From Chrysophaeum taylorii (taxonomy: Eukaryota > Sar > Pelagophyceae > Pelagomonadales > Pelagomonadaceae): DNA of 64,000 bases. A program made the position numbers and the translations under genes. Below the pieces are notes generated by a model. That model saw only the letters and a program-made list of their open reading frames with translations. It was not told where the DNA came from and ran no database searches. Shown here piece by piece: positions 42,898 through 54,039 of the stretch; position 1 is the first letter of the stretch; the number at the start of each line of letters is the position of its first letter. Location: NCBI GenBank assembly GCA_029834535.1, contig JAQMWT010000001.1, positions 25,789-89,788 of the forward strand. Direction: 5' to 3'.

Positions 42898-44870
42898 CTA
42901 CTGAATCAGTATGAAAAGAAGTTCGTGGTTAGAAGTGATAGTATCACAACATAAGAGTTTTTTATTGGAGATGTAGAACATTGTAATGGAACTCTGGTGT
43001 AATGTTAAGGATGTATCTGTTGGGAATATATTTGTGAAGAAGGTTGACCTATAGTTTTTGGTTAGAGGAGCGTGATCAGGGTCAAACGATGGTGATAGTG
43101 TTAATATACGCAAGTCATAAACAAGCTGACACAAATGTTTATAAATTGTATGATATGTTCCAGCTGGAATAGAATTTGCGATGATATCACAGCATAGGTC
43201 AGGGGACAAAGGCAAACGAAAATTGATTTGGTGCGCTGTGAAGTTATTGGCGCGTGCCAATTCGCGAGTTGAGTAGTGTCGAATGCGATCGAGTCGTGGA
43301 TCGTACACCAGCATATTAGAAAATCCACGAATTGTAGGAGTGGGAGTGTATATAGAGTGAACTTTGGCACCCATCTTCCTATCGCTTGATTTTATAAAGC
43401 CCAAGTATCTGCTTTGGGACAAATGCATGTCACTTAAAGCAAATATTTTGTCGATAAATTCAAGACGATTTTCCTGAGGGTAGAAGACAAAAGAATCGTG
43501 AAATACAGGAGAAGTATAGGAAACCAGTGCTTGTACTTGACGACGCGTGTCTTGATTTTCATTATTATTATGGTATGCATGGTATGCTTGGTAAAGCCAA
43601 AGAAAACCGGTAACTGGTTCGAGAGAAGCAGTCTTATCGATTCCGGCATCGTGTGTTAAAAGGGTGTAGGTTTCGCCAAAAGCATTTATGTGTGCCTGGT
43701 ATTTAGAAGAAGAGTTAGAAACTGTTATGTCTCCGCCTGTATGTCTTCCACCAGTGATGTAAATGATGGATGAAGTAGAGGATTTATTTAAGAATAATCT
43801 GTGAGAGGGTTGGTTAGGTTCGATAGTTGTAATACGAAAGGACACATGTAATGTGATGGATTTAGGGAATAATCGTCCCATAATATTGTAGAGGAGCACA
43901 AAAGCTTTAAGTTCAATAGGAGATCTCATGCAAGCAAGTGGTTTTCTTGAATTAGTCACGAATCCCAGGCGAAAGTTAGAGATGCCCTCATTTCATATTG
44001 ACTGGGATGTTCGACTGTTTTATTGGAGTGCAGACGAAGGAACATCATAGTTAAGGTTTCAAGCTCAGTCACAGTTCAGCGCACGGATCCTGTACGCCTG
44101 AAAATATTGTAGGTTTTAGGTGTGGACACGAATGGTATGTCAGGAAAGACCTGCGTCCAAGGTTCGTCGACTATTAACTTGCGACTGATGGAATTAGCGT
44201 GGTCTGCAATATCCAGAAAGGAAGTGATTCGTTTATTAGGCCATGAATCCAGATCAAGAGGGCCGGTGTTATATTTGCGTGCGACGAGGATCCATCTTTC
44301 TCTGGCTTGATAATCTCCACATAATTAGCATGGAAACCAGTCACATATGTCCACCGTATAGTGCATCGTTGAGAAGATGAGATTAGCCACTCGTATATGA
44401 TCTTCGTACGATGCGGAGTGTGGTGGAGTCATTTCCATGAAGAGAACAAGCGGCTTTAAAAGCTCAAGTACACTTAGAGCACTAGGGAACAAGGAATCAT
44501 CCATATCGCGCTCGAAGGTGGAAATGGATCTCCCATTGATTATGTTGCGATTTGTGCATGGTGATGTCAATTCCACTATGTCAGTGTAATATCGTGCACG
44601 TTCAACGTCCGATGCTCGATGGAGATATGTCAAAAACTTAGGTAAGGATGGGAAAACTTCGATGGAATTACCAAAACGTCTTCGTAGCATGTGCGTGATA
44701 TTGTCGTCGCTCTCAACAAGAACTTTAACGTTGATGTTGATTTGCAAGTCATTAGAAGCGCAAGCCAAGAATGCAGGAGTGGACATCCCAGAGCAAAGTA
44801 GAGTTACAGTAGGTGTTCGTGGGCTAGGAGATGAAGTTACTGTATGAAGCAAACGTGTGGTAACCTTGCG
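42898..44870 (-). pseudogene. Cytosine-C5 DNA methyltransferase-like module inside the retrotransposon
   Basis: Directly after the protease frame (TGA at 44871, same frame) comes VTLLCSGMSTPAFLAC (motif I-like), VKVLVESDDNITHMLRRRF (motif II), DIVELTSPCTNRNIINGRSI (motif IV with the catalytic Pro-Cys, C at 44556-44558) and LLKPLVLFMEMTPP (motif VI, Glu kept). After a TAA at 44325 the same frame continues DYQARERWILVARKY (motif VIII, QxRxR at 44295-44309) to a TGA at 44076. A frame change near 44000 leads to 42898-43959, a ~200-residue region in the place of the target-recognition domain, then RIRHYSTRELARANNF (motif IX, about 43240-43285) and DIIANSIPAGTYHTIY (motif X, about 43141-43188). The motif order is that of DNA methyltransferases of the Dnmt class. 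Motif I lacks the usual GG and motif IV has PCT for PCQ, so activity is uncertain. The protease-integrase position would make it part of the polyprotein. Confidence 0.8.
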
Positions 44871-46013
44871 TCATACAGGTGGTGGGAAATGCTTGCGTAT
44901 GTAAGGCAGCTGCGAATGCATTGACTCCAGGATGGTTTTAAGCCTTGGGACGTAAATTACTCGTTCCATGAGGGTGGAAAAAAGTTTGAGCATTTCGCGT
45001 TGTTCATTAAAAGCACATAGTCTGAACTGTAGTGAGCGAAGTTCCATTTTACGCGCTTTTGCTTGTTGTAGCGAGTAAATTGGTAGAGTTGGCAACAGGT
45101 TACTGAGTCTAAACAAAGTAATCTTGACATTATCATCAATTTTACTCTGGATAGATGATTGTCCTTTAAATTCAACTCCATAAAGGTGTATACCAAGTTT
45201 ATCTTCTCCCCATTGAGTCATACTGATGATGTGCAGATCGGGATCGTTATGGTCGTTTTGCTTGGGTAGAAAAAGTGCAACGTCTAGCTTTACATATCCC
45301 ACATTTGGATGCTTTGGGAGAGCGGGAATGACGGTCCTTATAATCATAGCATGTGTGATTCTCTGCGTATCCGTAGCAGTCTGGATAGCAGGTGATAAAG
45401 ACTCGGGTAGCTTTACGATGTGGATAGGATCAGCATAACGTTTAAAGTTAATTACATGTTGAGAAGCACATGTGTCAGCATATCCTGGCGTAGTCATTAG
45501 CGGCAAATTGTACTCGTTGTACAGTTTAAGCATTGTTGCATAACAGGCATGTGTTGAGCTTTGACCAAACACGTACTGTGTCATGAAACTTTGCGTTTGT
45601 TCGGAAGGCACAACGACGAGTGTAAAACCAGTATTTAATTTTGGTAGCAACACAGGGGGATCTGTACCATCTTCATTGGTTAAATTACTGGGGAGCTCAG
45701 AGTGCGAAGAAGTTTCCCGAGCTTGACGACGAACAATAGCATTCTGAGCTTTAGCATTTATGTGCTGCAATAGCGGCTGAGGGATGTTATCGATTTCATC
45801 ATCTTTAATGGACAGGAAAGTGTGGAACATTTTCTCTGTATCAGCAGTCCCCCTCTGCTCCGCATCACTGGGGGACGCTTCAGGAGCAGATGTTTCAGTT
45901 TGATACTTTTCTTCTGAAACAAGAGATTCCTTATCGGCTTCCCAAGAGGTTCGATATGGTATTGGACATAATATCAACTCGAGAGAAGTAGAGATGAACT
46001 TGGGTGGCTTCAT
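44871..46013 (-). CDS. Retrotransposon protease region
   Basis: 380 aa in a frame that overlaps the gag frame by 83 bp (45931-46013). The aspartic-protease site is GYADTCASQHVINF, the copia D(S/T)GASxH motif with Cys in place of Gly. It is preceded by a linker containing SPSDAEQRG, a phrase also found (NDAAQRG) in the pol linker. A TGA at 44871 ends the frame exactly where the methyltransferase module begins in the same frame. No zinc knuckle was seen. The Gly-to-Cys change may weaken activity or may be a family feature. Confidence 0.7.
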   Translation of the reverse strand: MKPPKFISTSLELILCPIPYRTSWEADKESLVSEEKYQTETSAPEASPSDAEQRGTADTEKMFHTFLSIKDDEIDNIPQPLLQHINAKAQNAIVRRQARETSSHSELPSNLTNEDGTDPPVLLPKLNTGFTLVVVPSEQTQSFMTQYVFGQSSTHACYATMLKLYNEYNLPLMTTPGYADTCASQHVINFKRYADPIHIVKLPESLSPAIQTATDTQRITHAMIIRTVIPALPKHPNVGYVKLDVALFLPKQNDHNDPDLHIISMTQWGEDKLGIHLYGVEFKGQSSIQSKIDDNVKITLFRLSNLLPTLPIYSLQQAKARKMELRSLQFRLCAFNEQREMLKLFSTLMERVIYVPRLKTILESMHSQLPYIRKHFPPPV

Positions 46014-47605
46014 CAGGATCTAAGGACTGTGTCGAAGCTTGAGAAGCGGTTGTCCAGAGGGTACTCAATAAGCTTTTCATTTCCTCCTGTACCATTTTAG
46101 AGTCGGTGGAAGGATTGGGATTCGCTTCCTGCAATTTACCAAACAGGTGGCGAAGACGATCAACTTGATAAGTAGCCCGGTCCATAAGAGACATATTAGA
46201 GCGTGCATTACGGTTAGAGGAAGATGAGTAGACAGGACGATCGAAGCTGGTACCTTTGACGTTATAATTTGAAGGTGAACGATAGTACGACGTGTCACGG
46301 GGTGAGATTGTCGATGCTTTATCTTTTGCATTACGAAGCTTACGAGCATTGAAGCCAGACTGTCCGGCTACAGTAGCTAACGACGAGTAAGCGTTGTTTA
46401 GAGAATCGTGGGATTGATGAATAGTGTCCATCAATAATACCTTAGGTGGCTTGGTAGCGTTAGTACCAGGGATGTAAGGGATCCAAGAAGCGGGTTTATC
46501 CAAGCGTCGGTTAGAAGAAAGCTTCGTCTCATTATATATCTTTAACAAGAATTCCAATAGTGGACGAACGTCGTTAGGATCAACTAGCTTTAACAATTCG
46601 GGATCGTGACTCGAGTTGTTACTAGAGCGTGTCTCGTAGAGTTTACACCATTCCAATAACGATTGAGAATAGCGCTCGTGATCCGATGGATTAGCATATA
46701 GACGGTAGATCTCCTCGTGAGCTTTAAGAGTGATTATGGAGTTGTTAAATTGGATTGATGCTTCATCATTATTTAATTGCTTTGCCTGAGATTGAAAAGC
46801 AAGGAGCTGTTCGACAAATACATGGGCATACCAATTAACATTTAAAGACATTCGATTAAACTGAGATTTAAGCTCAGTTACATCTGTACAAGACACTGTC
46901 TCATAATAATGATAGGCTAAAGGCATTACAGCACGTAATTTATTGGGATGTGCAGGGATTGCATAAATTTTCTTTAGTTGAGGCCACATAGCGAGAGCGG
47001 GCTTTTCCTGGGACTCGAGGTTAAAGAATATGTACAAAAAACCAGCATAAGTTTCGCATTTGTTTGATCCAATCGGCATTAGAGAGACCTGTCAAGGATA
47101 TGTTAGTTAAAGATGAATCATATACAATTGATTTAGGAAATCGGGTAAATAATAAAGTGAGGACATGTTTAACGTCCTCATTTAATTCAGGACGGACAAG
47201 GTTGTACGACTCTTGGTAGTAAAGTCGTTCAAGGTTGTTACGGGCATCAACCGTTAGTTGATGGGAAGAGTTGACGTGCCAAGTCTTTAAATGTTCGGGC
47301 AGGGCATCTTCATCAGGTAAGTTTAAATCATTAATTTGTTCAGCTTTCCATTGAGCGAAGATAATATCAACTTCTTGTTCAAGAAGTTGATTATATTCCG
47401 GAGCATTCCAGGTGTAAGCTTCATATGAATCAAAGCAGAATAACGCGTCCACATTTGGACTTGTCATATACCTGCGAAGCGTTTCAATTTGCAAGCTCAC
47501 CTTGGTTGAATTATCTTGGAAACGCAATCCTGCGTTAATTTTATCAACGAGGATTTGTTCTTGTTTGTAGATATCAGTGGTAGATATTGTTCTTTGTTTT
47601 GACAT
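45931..47605 (-). pseudogene. Retrotransposon gag, split by a frameshift
   Basis: A 194-aa frame beginning MSKQRTISTTDIYKQEQ (47021-47605) and a 382-aa frame (45931-47079) together form a helical ~560-residue protein in the gag position. They overlap by 59 bp in different frames, and the first ends abruptly (NADWIKQM then out-of-frame residues), so a single-base change is likely. The second contains RLYANPSDHERYSQSLLEW and a Ser/Asn/Arg-rich tail. No CCHC knuckle is visible. Identification as gag rests on position between the PBS and the protease. Confidence 0.7.
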
Positions 47606-48074
47606 GATTGCGACCTATTAAGAAATAGGTTAGAGGATTGATAGACAGATTCGACACATAAGAATGAAGGGTTTCTCAAGTGCGGGTTCTATGTACAATA
47701 TGCGATTTTAAACGTGAGCTTATTGACAAGACCAAACAAATCAACATGCTATTTAAAACAGGGTGACTTGAGACTGAAGAATGGATTAGTTCTCGAGCAG
47801 TCAGCCTTTTGTTGGGGAATGGAAGGAAAAACCCGTACAAGTTTCCGCGGCTTGTATAGGAAGAATTTTAATTTTATTAGTTATGCGAGTGCATGTGACC
47901 AGTGACCGACCCAACTCGGTCACAAACCAATTTAACTGGTGGCACATGCCGTCGCACAACAAATATGTACAGTAGACCACCGCCAAACACATTGTCGCAT
48001 TGTACTCGTGATCCGGCGTAAATTGATCATTCGATTTAGACGTACAACACAGTTGGGCTGACACACCTACGCAT

Positions 48075-48088
48075 CTGGGCCCATAACC
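48075..48088 (-). promoter_or_regulatory. Primer-binding site matching initiator tRNA-Met anticodon arm
   Basis: The plus strand here reads CTGGGCCCATAACC, identical for 14 nt to the anticodon stem-loop of eukaryotic initiator tRNA-Met, and it touches the inner end of the 5' LTR. The sense strand (GGTTATGGGCCCAG) would therefore pair with a half-tRNA, the priming mode known for Drosophila copia, and not with the tRNA 3' end. Confidence 0.88.
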
Positions 48089-48489
48089 TAGAGAGATTTG
48101 ACCCTCTCCGGGTACATGGTAGAGACTGCGTGCAGTCTTAGGCGTGTACAGACCATTCCGCTTGTCACATGCTACTACACAAGGTAGGGATTTAGGCCCT
48201 AACTCCTTAAGGACATTAGGTCCCATAGAAGCGTTTACACTGACAACGGGGAACGAAGTCTCTGTTAATTAAACAGAAAACCCCGTACCCGACGGTACGC
48301 ACCTGGAGGCCTACTCCATGTTGGGAAAGAGCTTCAGACAGGGTTCTTCACAGTCGTGAAAGAAAAGGGGCGGAAGGGTAAGGAAAAGGAAGAAAGAGGG
48401 AAAGCCGTATTACGGAGAGAAAACCCTCGTGTAGAGATAGGTGTGAAAATGTTCCAGTGTCGCAAACAATAATAGTGTAGCTCTCTGGA
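48089..48489 (-). repeat. 5' LTR (401 bp)
   Basis: Upstream LTR in the element's sense; about 99% identical to 36910-37332 apart from the 23-bp duplication there. Promoter and poly(A) signals must be within it but no TATA box could be confidently placed. Confidence 0.93.
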
Positions 48490-48494
48490 GTTAG
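48490..48494 (+). repeat. Target-site duplication GTTAG, right
   Basis: Matches 36905-36909. Confidence 0.75.
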
Positions 48495-50406
48495 AATCAC
48501 TGAATAGCGAATTCTGGCTCTTGAATTCGTGAGTTGACGACTGACGAGCTTACTCAACCCGATCGGCCCTGTACAAGCGCAAGAGGCACTCCGTGATACG
48601 CACTCCCTGTCTCGACCCGTGTACAACTTCCCGCCACACCCCCGTGGGTGGCATCACCCTCATTTAATAGTCATATCTGAGCTTGTAATAAGTTCGACGG
48701 ATTTATTAGACGAGCAAACGTACCGCAGCAACGAACCGGCCATCTCGACCTGTTATGGGCGCAAATAGACGCCTCCCGAAGGTCTTTCGAAGCCCTAAAC
48801 AGAGGGGATCAAGCGGTGGGGTCGGTCGTCCAATTATTATTATTATTATTATAGTTTGTAACTCCCAGGCTCAAAAGAGCCAGTCTTCCGATAAGCTGGT
48901 CGCGAAGTTGCCAAGTTGAAGTTGGTCACTTTCACAGTGTCGTCCAGGGGTGTCTCCTTCACTTTGATAGCTACCAGATGAAGACCACCCCCACGAACCC
49001 CCGGACACCGGCGGACACCAGAGCTTCTACCAAGCTGTGCTATGCTTCCGCCCGGACATCCTGGGCGCCCAAATGAGGTAAGTTAGTGGAGCTGGTGGGG
49101 TAGCCTATGTGGGCTTTCGAGTTGGCGTTTGGAGCTTGAATGGGGGATAGCGGCACACGATGGGCGCAGGAGGCACGTTTGGACTTGGCAACAAGCTCGT
49201 CGGCTTTGGTATTGAGTGTGAAAACATCTACGTCGTCGCGCTTCTTCTCCTTGCGTCGTTGTGCGAGCACGTTCACGCGGCCGGGGGCGAATTTGGCACG
49301 AAGACTCTCGGAGAGCCAGGAGGGTTGGATTTCATGCCAAAGTGCGTTTCGAGGCGTCTGATGAGGGAAATCTTGTCCGCCTCGGGGTTGGTGTAGGCTC
49401 CGAGCAAGCATCACTTAGATCTTCTTCGCCGAGTAGCCTTTGATCCCCGAGACATCCGACTTCAGGAACGAGAGCCGCGTCTTCTCCTGCGAGTTGGCGG
49501 CGCCAGTTCGGCGTTGCCGGTGATGGGGAGATCGGCGTCCCGGTCGGCATCCAGGTCAGCGACGGTGGGTTTGCGAGACGATGTGAAGAGCGTCAGCGCC
49601 GAATAGTTCAGAGAGGTCGAAAGGCTGGACAACTGCCCCTTGCGCGTGAGTCTTGATCTCCTCCACGACCCCCGCGGTCTTCTCTAATCTCGACAGCCTT
49701 CCTCCTGACGCGTCGTAGCAGATGGCCGCGAACGCCGGGTTCTCGGCCGTTGCTTGCTCAAAAGCGCGCTTGACAGGACCTCCGATGGCCACCACACGCA
49801 CCACCGCCTCGCCGACGAGTGCCGACTTGGCGCTCCTCCCCAGGTCCGGCAATTTGGTGGCTGCCATCGTCGCAAAGTCTGATTCATGCGTCAATGTTTC
49901 CCAGTTTCGGTACCAGTCCAGGTGCCTACCTAGGTACCGGATGATTTGTTTGACCAAAAAACCTACGAATCCGTGGTAGCGGGTTCTACCCCTGCGCAAC
50001 CTCCCCGCAAAGGCTCATGATGCACGCACACTACATGAGATTGCTGACGATGTTGTGAAGAAACACGAAGTTAGCGAGCTGAAGCCTCCTCAAAGTCCCT
50101 CACCATACGCTGCGTCTGAGTTCCACAATGGAATTCGGTGCGAATGTGCCTGCACGGATTTTCCGTATTAAGGGTCATGAGGAAGGAATGTGACGGTGGG
50201 CCAAAGAATGAGCAACGCCCAAGGACGCACTTTCGCGGGTTTAAATGCCACATCCACACACCCATCGGTAGGTAGGACCGTCGCTTCCTAGCGGGTGCAA
50301 AACCAAAGTCCCATTCTCACTGCAGCCCAGAGGCTGGACAACGGCTCTACTTTCAACGGCTTTCAAACGTCTCAACACGTTGAGATCATCAACGTCGGAA
50401 AGCGCT
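48495..50406. other. Gene-poor spacer right of the retrotransposon
   Basis: An (ATT)n tract lies at about 48834-48852. Open frames between 49040 and 49999 on the minus strand are coding-like in composition but carry no recognised domain; the longest is listed separately. The last ~350 bp form the upstream region of the 50407 gene. Confidence 0.5.
49556..49999 (-). CDS. Unassigned open frame, possibly a relic
   Basis: 147 codons with a plausible protein-like composition (for example YLGRHLDWYRNWETLTHESD and SALVGEAVVRVVAIGGPVKRA). No family recognised. Further minus-strand frames downstream (49332-49550, 49040-49414) may belong to the same decayed gene. It ends without clear context. Confidence 0.25.
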   Translation of the reverse strand: MRRGRTRYHGFVGFLVKQIIRYLGRHLDWYRNWETLTHESDFATMAATKLPDLGRSAKSALVGEAVVRVVAIGGPVKRAFEQATAENPAFAAICYDASGGRLSRLEKTAGVVEEIKTHAQGAVVQPFDLSELFGADALHIVSQTHRR

Positions 50407-53157
50407 ATGAGTCTCGGGCGGCGCGCGACGTGGGAGGCACCACGGGAGGACTTTGATTACAGGCTGGATGATTCGGGCGGTCTGTCGGATTCGTCGGACT
50501 GGGGTGTGCCGCGCAACCGAGGCGAAGCCCTGGCTGTGCGGCCTCGGCCCCGGACGGCAAGCGACGTCCTCAAAGCGAGTCGCGATCGGTCGGTGCGGCG
50601 GTCTGAAGCAACGACTGACAGGTCTATGGACGAAGCTTCGGAGTTTGCTGGGGCCAAAGATATTTTCGCGCTCGACTCTCTGAGCAGCGTCGATGGCCTC
50701 CTCGACAGTGCGATGAGTGGCGATATCAAGGCCATCACGACAAACGAGGAGCCGCCCGAGGAGAGCACCTCAGATATAGATCCCGAGACAGATTTCAAGA
50801 CTCGGGCGCAGCTCGAGGCCGAAGAACGACAGGAGGCTCTTCAGCGAGCGAAGGAGCTGGAGGCCGCAAATTTGCGAGAGGAGACCGCTAGGCGCGCGGA
50901 GGTATTCGGTGCTAAGAAGCCTCAGTGCGCGGAGATACTCGAGACCGAGGAGCACCAAGAAGCTATCCGAGGTGCAGCAGCGGCGCTTCAACAGCGTGAC
51001 CGCTTCGAGGGCGGCCGACAAACCGAGGAGAAGGAAGAGGAGGATGAAGAGGACGCGTACGGCGATGATTTTGAGGAGGATGAGCGCTTTGCGTCGATCG
51101 GCGACGAGCTACGTGAAGCGCGGCGCCAGGTGCTGGGGCTGGCGGACGCGAGTCGGAACGGCTTCGTGGCACGCCAGGCGTTTGAATCTTTTCTAGAGAC
51201 CTACCCGCACGTAGTCGCCGAGACCCAAGGAGCTAAGATCTGTGCTGACTGGCTCAAGGGCGACTTTGTCTCGAGCCTGGAAAAGACGCTGCTGCGAACG
51301 ACTGGTACGACGCTGCCGTCAGCGCCTCAAACAATGTCTCCAGCCGAGAGCTCTGGGAAGCCCTCGACAAGGCCGACGACGCGATCCGCTCAAGCCTCTC
51401 CGATGTCCACAGGGCCTCGCGCGAACGCATCGAGCGCGCATGGCGTTCTCTCGCGGTCGATGATCACGTCGTCTCTCGCGACGCGTTCCTCACCGGTCTC
51501 CGCCAGTCGACAGATTGTTGGCTCAACACAGGCGAGCTGCTCGCAGGTGTTGCCCCGCCGCCTCGACTCTCAAAACCACTGCCGACGACGACACTTCGAT
51601 GGCGCTCGACTCGCAAATGCCTGTGTTGTCGTTCTCGCTCGCCTCGCAGGTGGCGCCGTCCTCGCGCGGAGAGCCCGCTCCGCTCGGTCAGCCTCCTCGA
51701 GGTGCGCAGCAGCTGGCGCAGGCCCCCAAGCATGAGTTCCAAATGGAGACACGGCAGAACTCCTCCGAGCCCCGCCGCTACCAACGGAACGAGACGAACT
51801 CGAACGCCGCCGTCAACAGCTCGATGACCTTGCAGAGCAGCTCGCTCGCCAACAGGCCCTTCTCGAAAAACAGCGTGAAGAGCTCCTGCGACACCCAGCA
51901 CCTCAACCCTCAGAGTCTCCTGCCCCCGCCGAGTCTCAGCAGTCCTCTGCCCAAACGGATGAAGAGCTACCGTTTTCTGTGGATGACACTTCATACCCTT
52001 CATACCACCAAGAAGAAGATCCCGGCGCCTCTGTCGAAGAGGTTGCACTTGAGGCTCCCATCCTCGAGCCGCCAGCTGTGTTGGTCACGAAGACGAAAAG
52101 CGCCCACCAAACATCGGCTCCAAGCGCTGCAGAGGAGTACCACGCACCGCCCCGTCCTCAAATTATCGAGACTCCAGTCGCTTCCCTACACCAAACACCC
52201 GCTCCAAGCGCCGCAGAGGAGGAACCCGCGCAGATCCATCCTCAAGTTATCGAGGCTCCGGTTGCTGCCGTAGACCCTGCGATTTTCGACCACGAGATGC
52301 TGTTCGCGCGCGCTGCGGGTGCAAATGCGCATCGAGTTGTTGAGCTTGCTGCTGCTGCTCTCGCGCGAGCGACCGAGTTAATTTCAAACCCATCAAAGCC
52401 GCCGCCGCCTCAGCTGGATGACGCTGACAACTCAGGCGACGACCTCGTCGGGATCCTTGCGCGCCAGCTCGCATTGCAATGCGTTGTCCGCCCTCGGTGC
52501 GCTCCGGTACGTCTCTTAGGCTCAGAATGGCGCAACAACGAAATAGGCCTCAGCCAGCCATCGGACGCGACGCCACCTCTCCAGAGACTCCAAAGAGTGG
52601 TCACGGAGGACCAAGACGAGTCCTTCTGCTCGACTGATGATGGCAGCGACGTGATGGCAATTCATAAGCGAGGATCGAGCCGGACGAAGAATGCACAGGT
52701 GCAGTCTGAGGTATCATCGCCTCAAAAACACATTAGGCGAAACAAGTCCCAGGGAAAGCGTCTCCCGAGATGGGAGCTTTCCTCTACCCTCGAAACCTCA
52801 AGCTCCAGAGACCGCCGGGACAGGTCACGCCAATCTCGACCACGTCTCCAACACCCACGTACCAATCGAGACGATTTCTTTGCACGAAACTCGCAATCAA
52901 CAAGCGTGCAAAGGAAAAAACAGCAACCGAGCGACCCTGGATGGAGCGATGACTCCGCCTTCCAGACTCAATTCGTCGACCTCGTCTCTCACTTCTCTGA
53001 ATCCGCTCGGACGGCAAAAGTCAAAGAGTCTGATCTACTCATGCGCAGTGCCATCGCTGAGACTTTGCGAGAGCGCCTTACAGACAGAGCAACCCTCGAC
53101 AACATCCGCGACTCCTCACTGCTCAAGCTGGCTCGGCTGCGTTCGGAGGCGCATTGA
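50407..53157 (+). CDS. Large acidic coiled-coil protein, unidentified, with frame changes in the middle
   Basis: From the ATG at 50407 (MSLGRRATWEAPREDF) frame 1 encodes an acidic, coiled-coil N-terminal half up to about 51280 (ending near GDFVSSLEK). Coding then continues in another frame (DAAANDWYDAAVSASNNVSS, ELWEALDKADDAIRSSLSDV, SRDAFLTGLRQSTDCWLNTG) to about 51550 and returns to frame 1 by about 51760 (ERDELERRRQQLDDLAEQLA, EKQREELLRHPAPQ), ending at 53157 (DSSLLKLARLRSEAH). A consensus-like donor CAG|GTGTTG near 51546 suggests the second change is an intron; the first has no obvious splice pair and may be an indel. The TAPSAAEE segments near 52110 and 52200 form a ~90-bp internal repeat. 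No domain recognised; the LADASRNGFVARQAFESFLE stretch is faintly EF-hand-like. Confidence 0.6.
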
Positions 53158-54039
53158 ACAACACGGGCGTTATGCTGCAACCGCACAATGTCGCCATCTC
53201 ACTATACAGAATGGCTCTGGGCTGGACGATTCTCGCTACATATTTTGGCCACAAGCAAGGAAGCTCAGCCTACTGCATGTAGGTGTAAAGCGAGGCTGTG
53301 ATGCATACAAAATTTTGCAGTTATGTTGATCAAGTAATATGACGAAGCGAGAATGATCATGAATGCGCCCCGCGTGCCTTAGAATCCATAGAAAGGGCGG
53401 CACTAGACTAAACACAGAGTAGATTAAAACAAGCAAGGTAGGAGAGGTTATGGCTCGTTGTTGGGGCGTTTTTTGTCGTCCTCCGTGCTTAGACACACAC
53501 CACCACCCCCCATCGTGGTAATAACAACTAACATCTAGCATTTCATTTGGCGCAAGCGCAGTATTTATTCCCACTTGTGGTAACAAAAATAAGAATCGAG
53601 CCCAAATCTTTGCACGCATTAGCGGGCAAGGTGGTGTATTGGAGAGAAGGACCTACACAAGACAGCAAGAAGCGACACGGGAAGGTATGGACTAACGTGG
53701 GGAGAAAAATGACTAAGAATATGAGACCAAACTTTAAAAAGACGACGAAGGGCACAGCAGGAGCAAAGGCGGAGTGAGAACAAGCTTGACAAAGTAGGAG
53801 ATCAAGCGCGAAGAAGGCAGGGAAGGGCATGGCAGGAGGAGATAGTATGAGGAAAAAACACACTGGGATAAGAAGGGTGAAGGGGCATATGAGCTGTGTG
53901 CCCATCGCCGGAGTACCGGGCGCAGAGAACATCGAAGGAGAATCGACTTCCTGGGACCGCCAGTCATTAGATGTGGCGAGCGCATGCTGTAGTTTCTCTG
54001 AAACATGTAACAAAAAAATGCGTTTCGTGAAGCGCAATG

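Larger units (their letters stand above)
36910..48489 (-). mobile_element. Full-length Ty1/copia LTR retrotransposon carrying a cytosine-C5 methyltransferase-like module
   Basis: An 11,580-bp element transcribed right to left. Order in the sense direction: 5' LTR (48089-48489), primer-binding site, gag (47605-45931), protease (46013-44871), methyltransferase-like module (44870-42898), integrase, reverse transcriptase, RNase H (42897-38933), an extra downstream coding region (38765-37192), polypurine tract and 3' LTR (36910-37332). Integrase-before-RT order and RT motifs define copia. Coding parts are interrupted by stops of different kinds (TGA 44871, TAA 44325, TGA 44076, TAG 39635) and several frame changes, so this copy appears defective despite near-identical LTRs; assembly indels could explain the frame changes but not all stops. 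The element is AT-richer than surrounding host genes. Confidence 0.93.

Noticed and set aside
39635-44873. Stop-codon reassignment or programmed readthrough to explain the retrotransposon stops
   Set aside because: TGA, TAA and TAG all occur in frame, and host genes end at ordinary stops; random damage or assembly error is simpler.
48071-48090. tRNA gene fragment
   Set aside because: Only the anticodon-arm sequence is present and it abuts the LTR; it is a primer-binding site.
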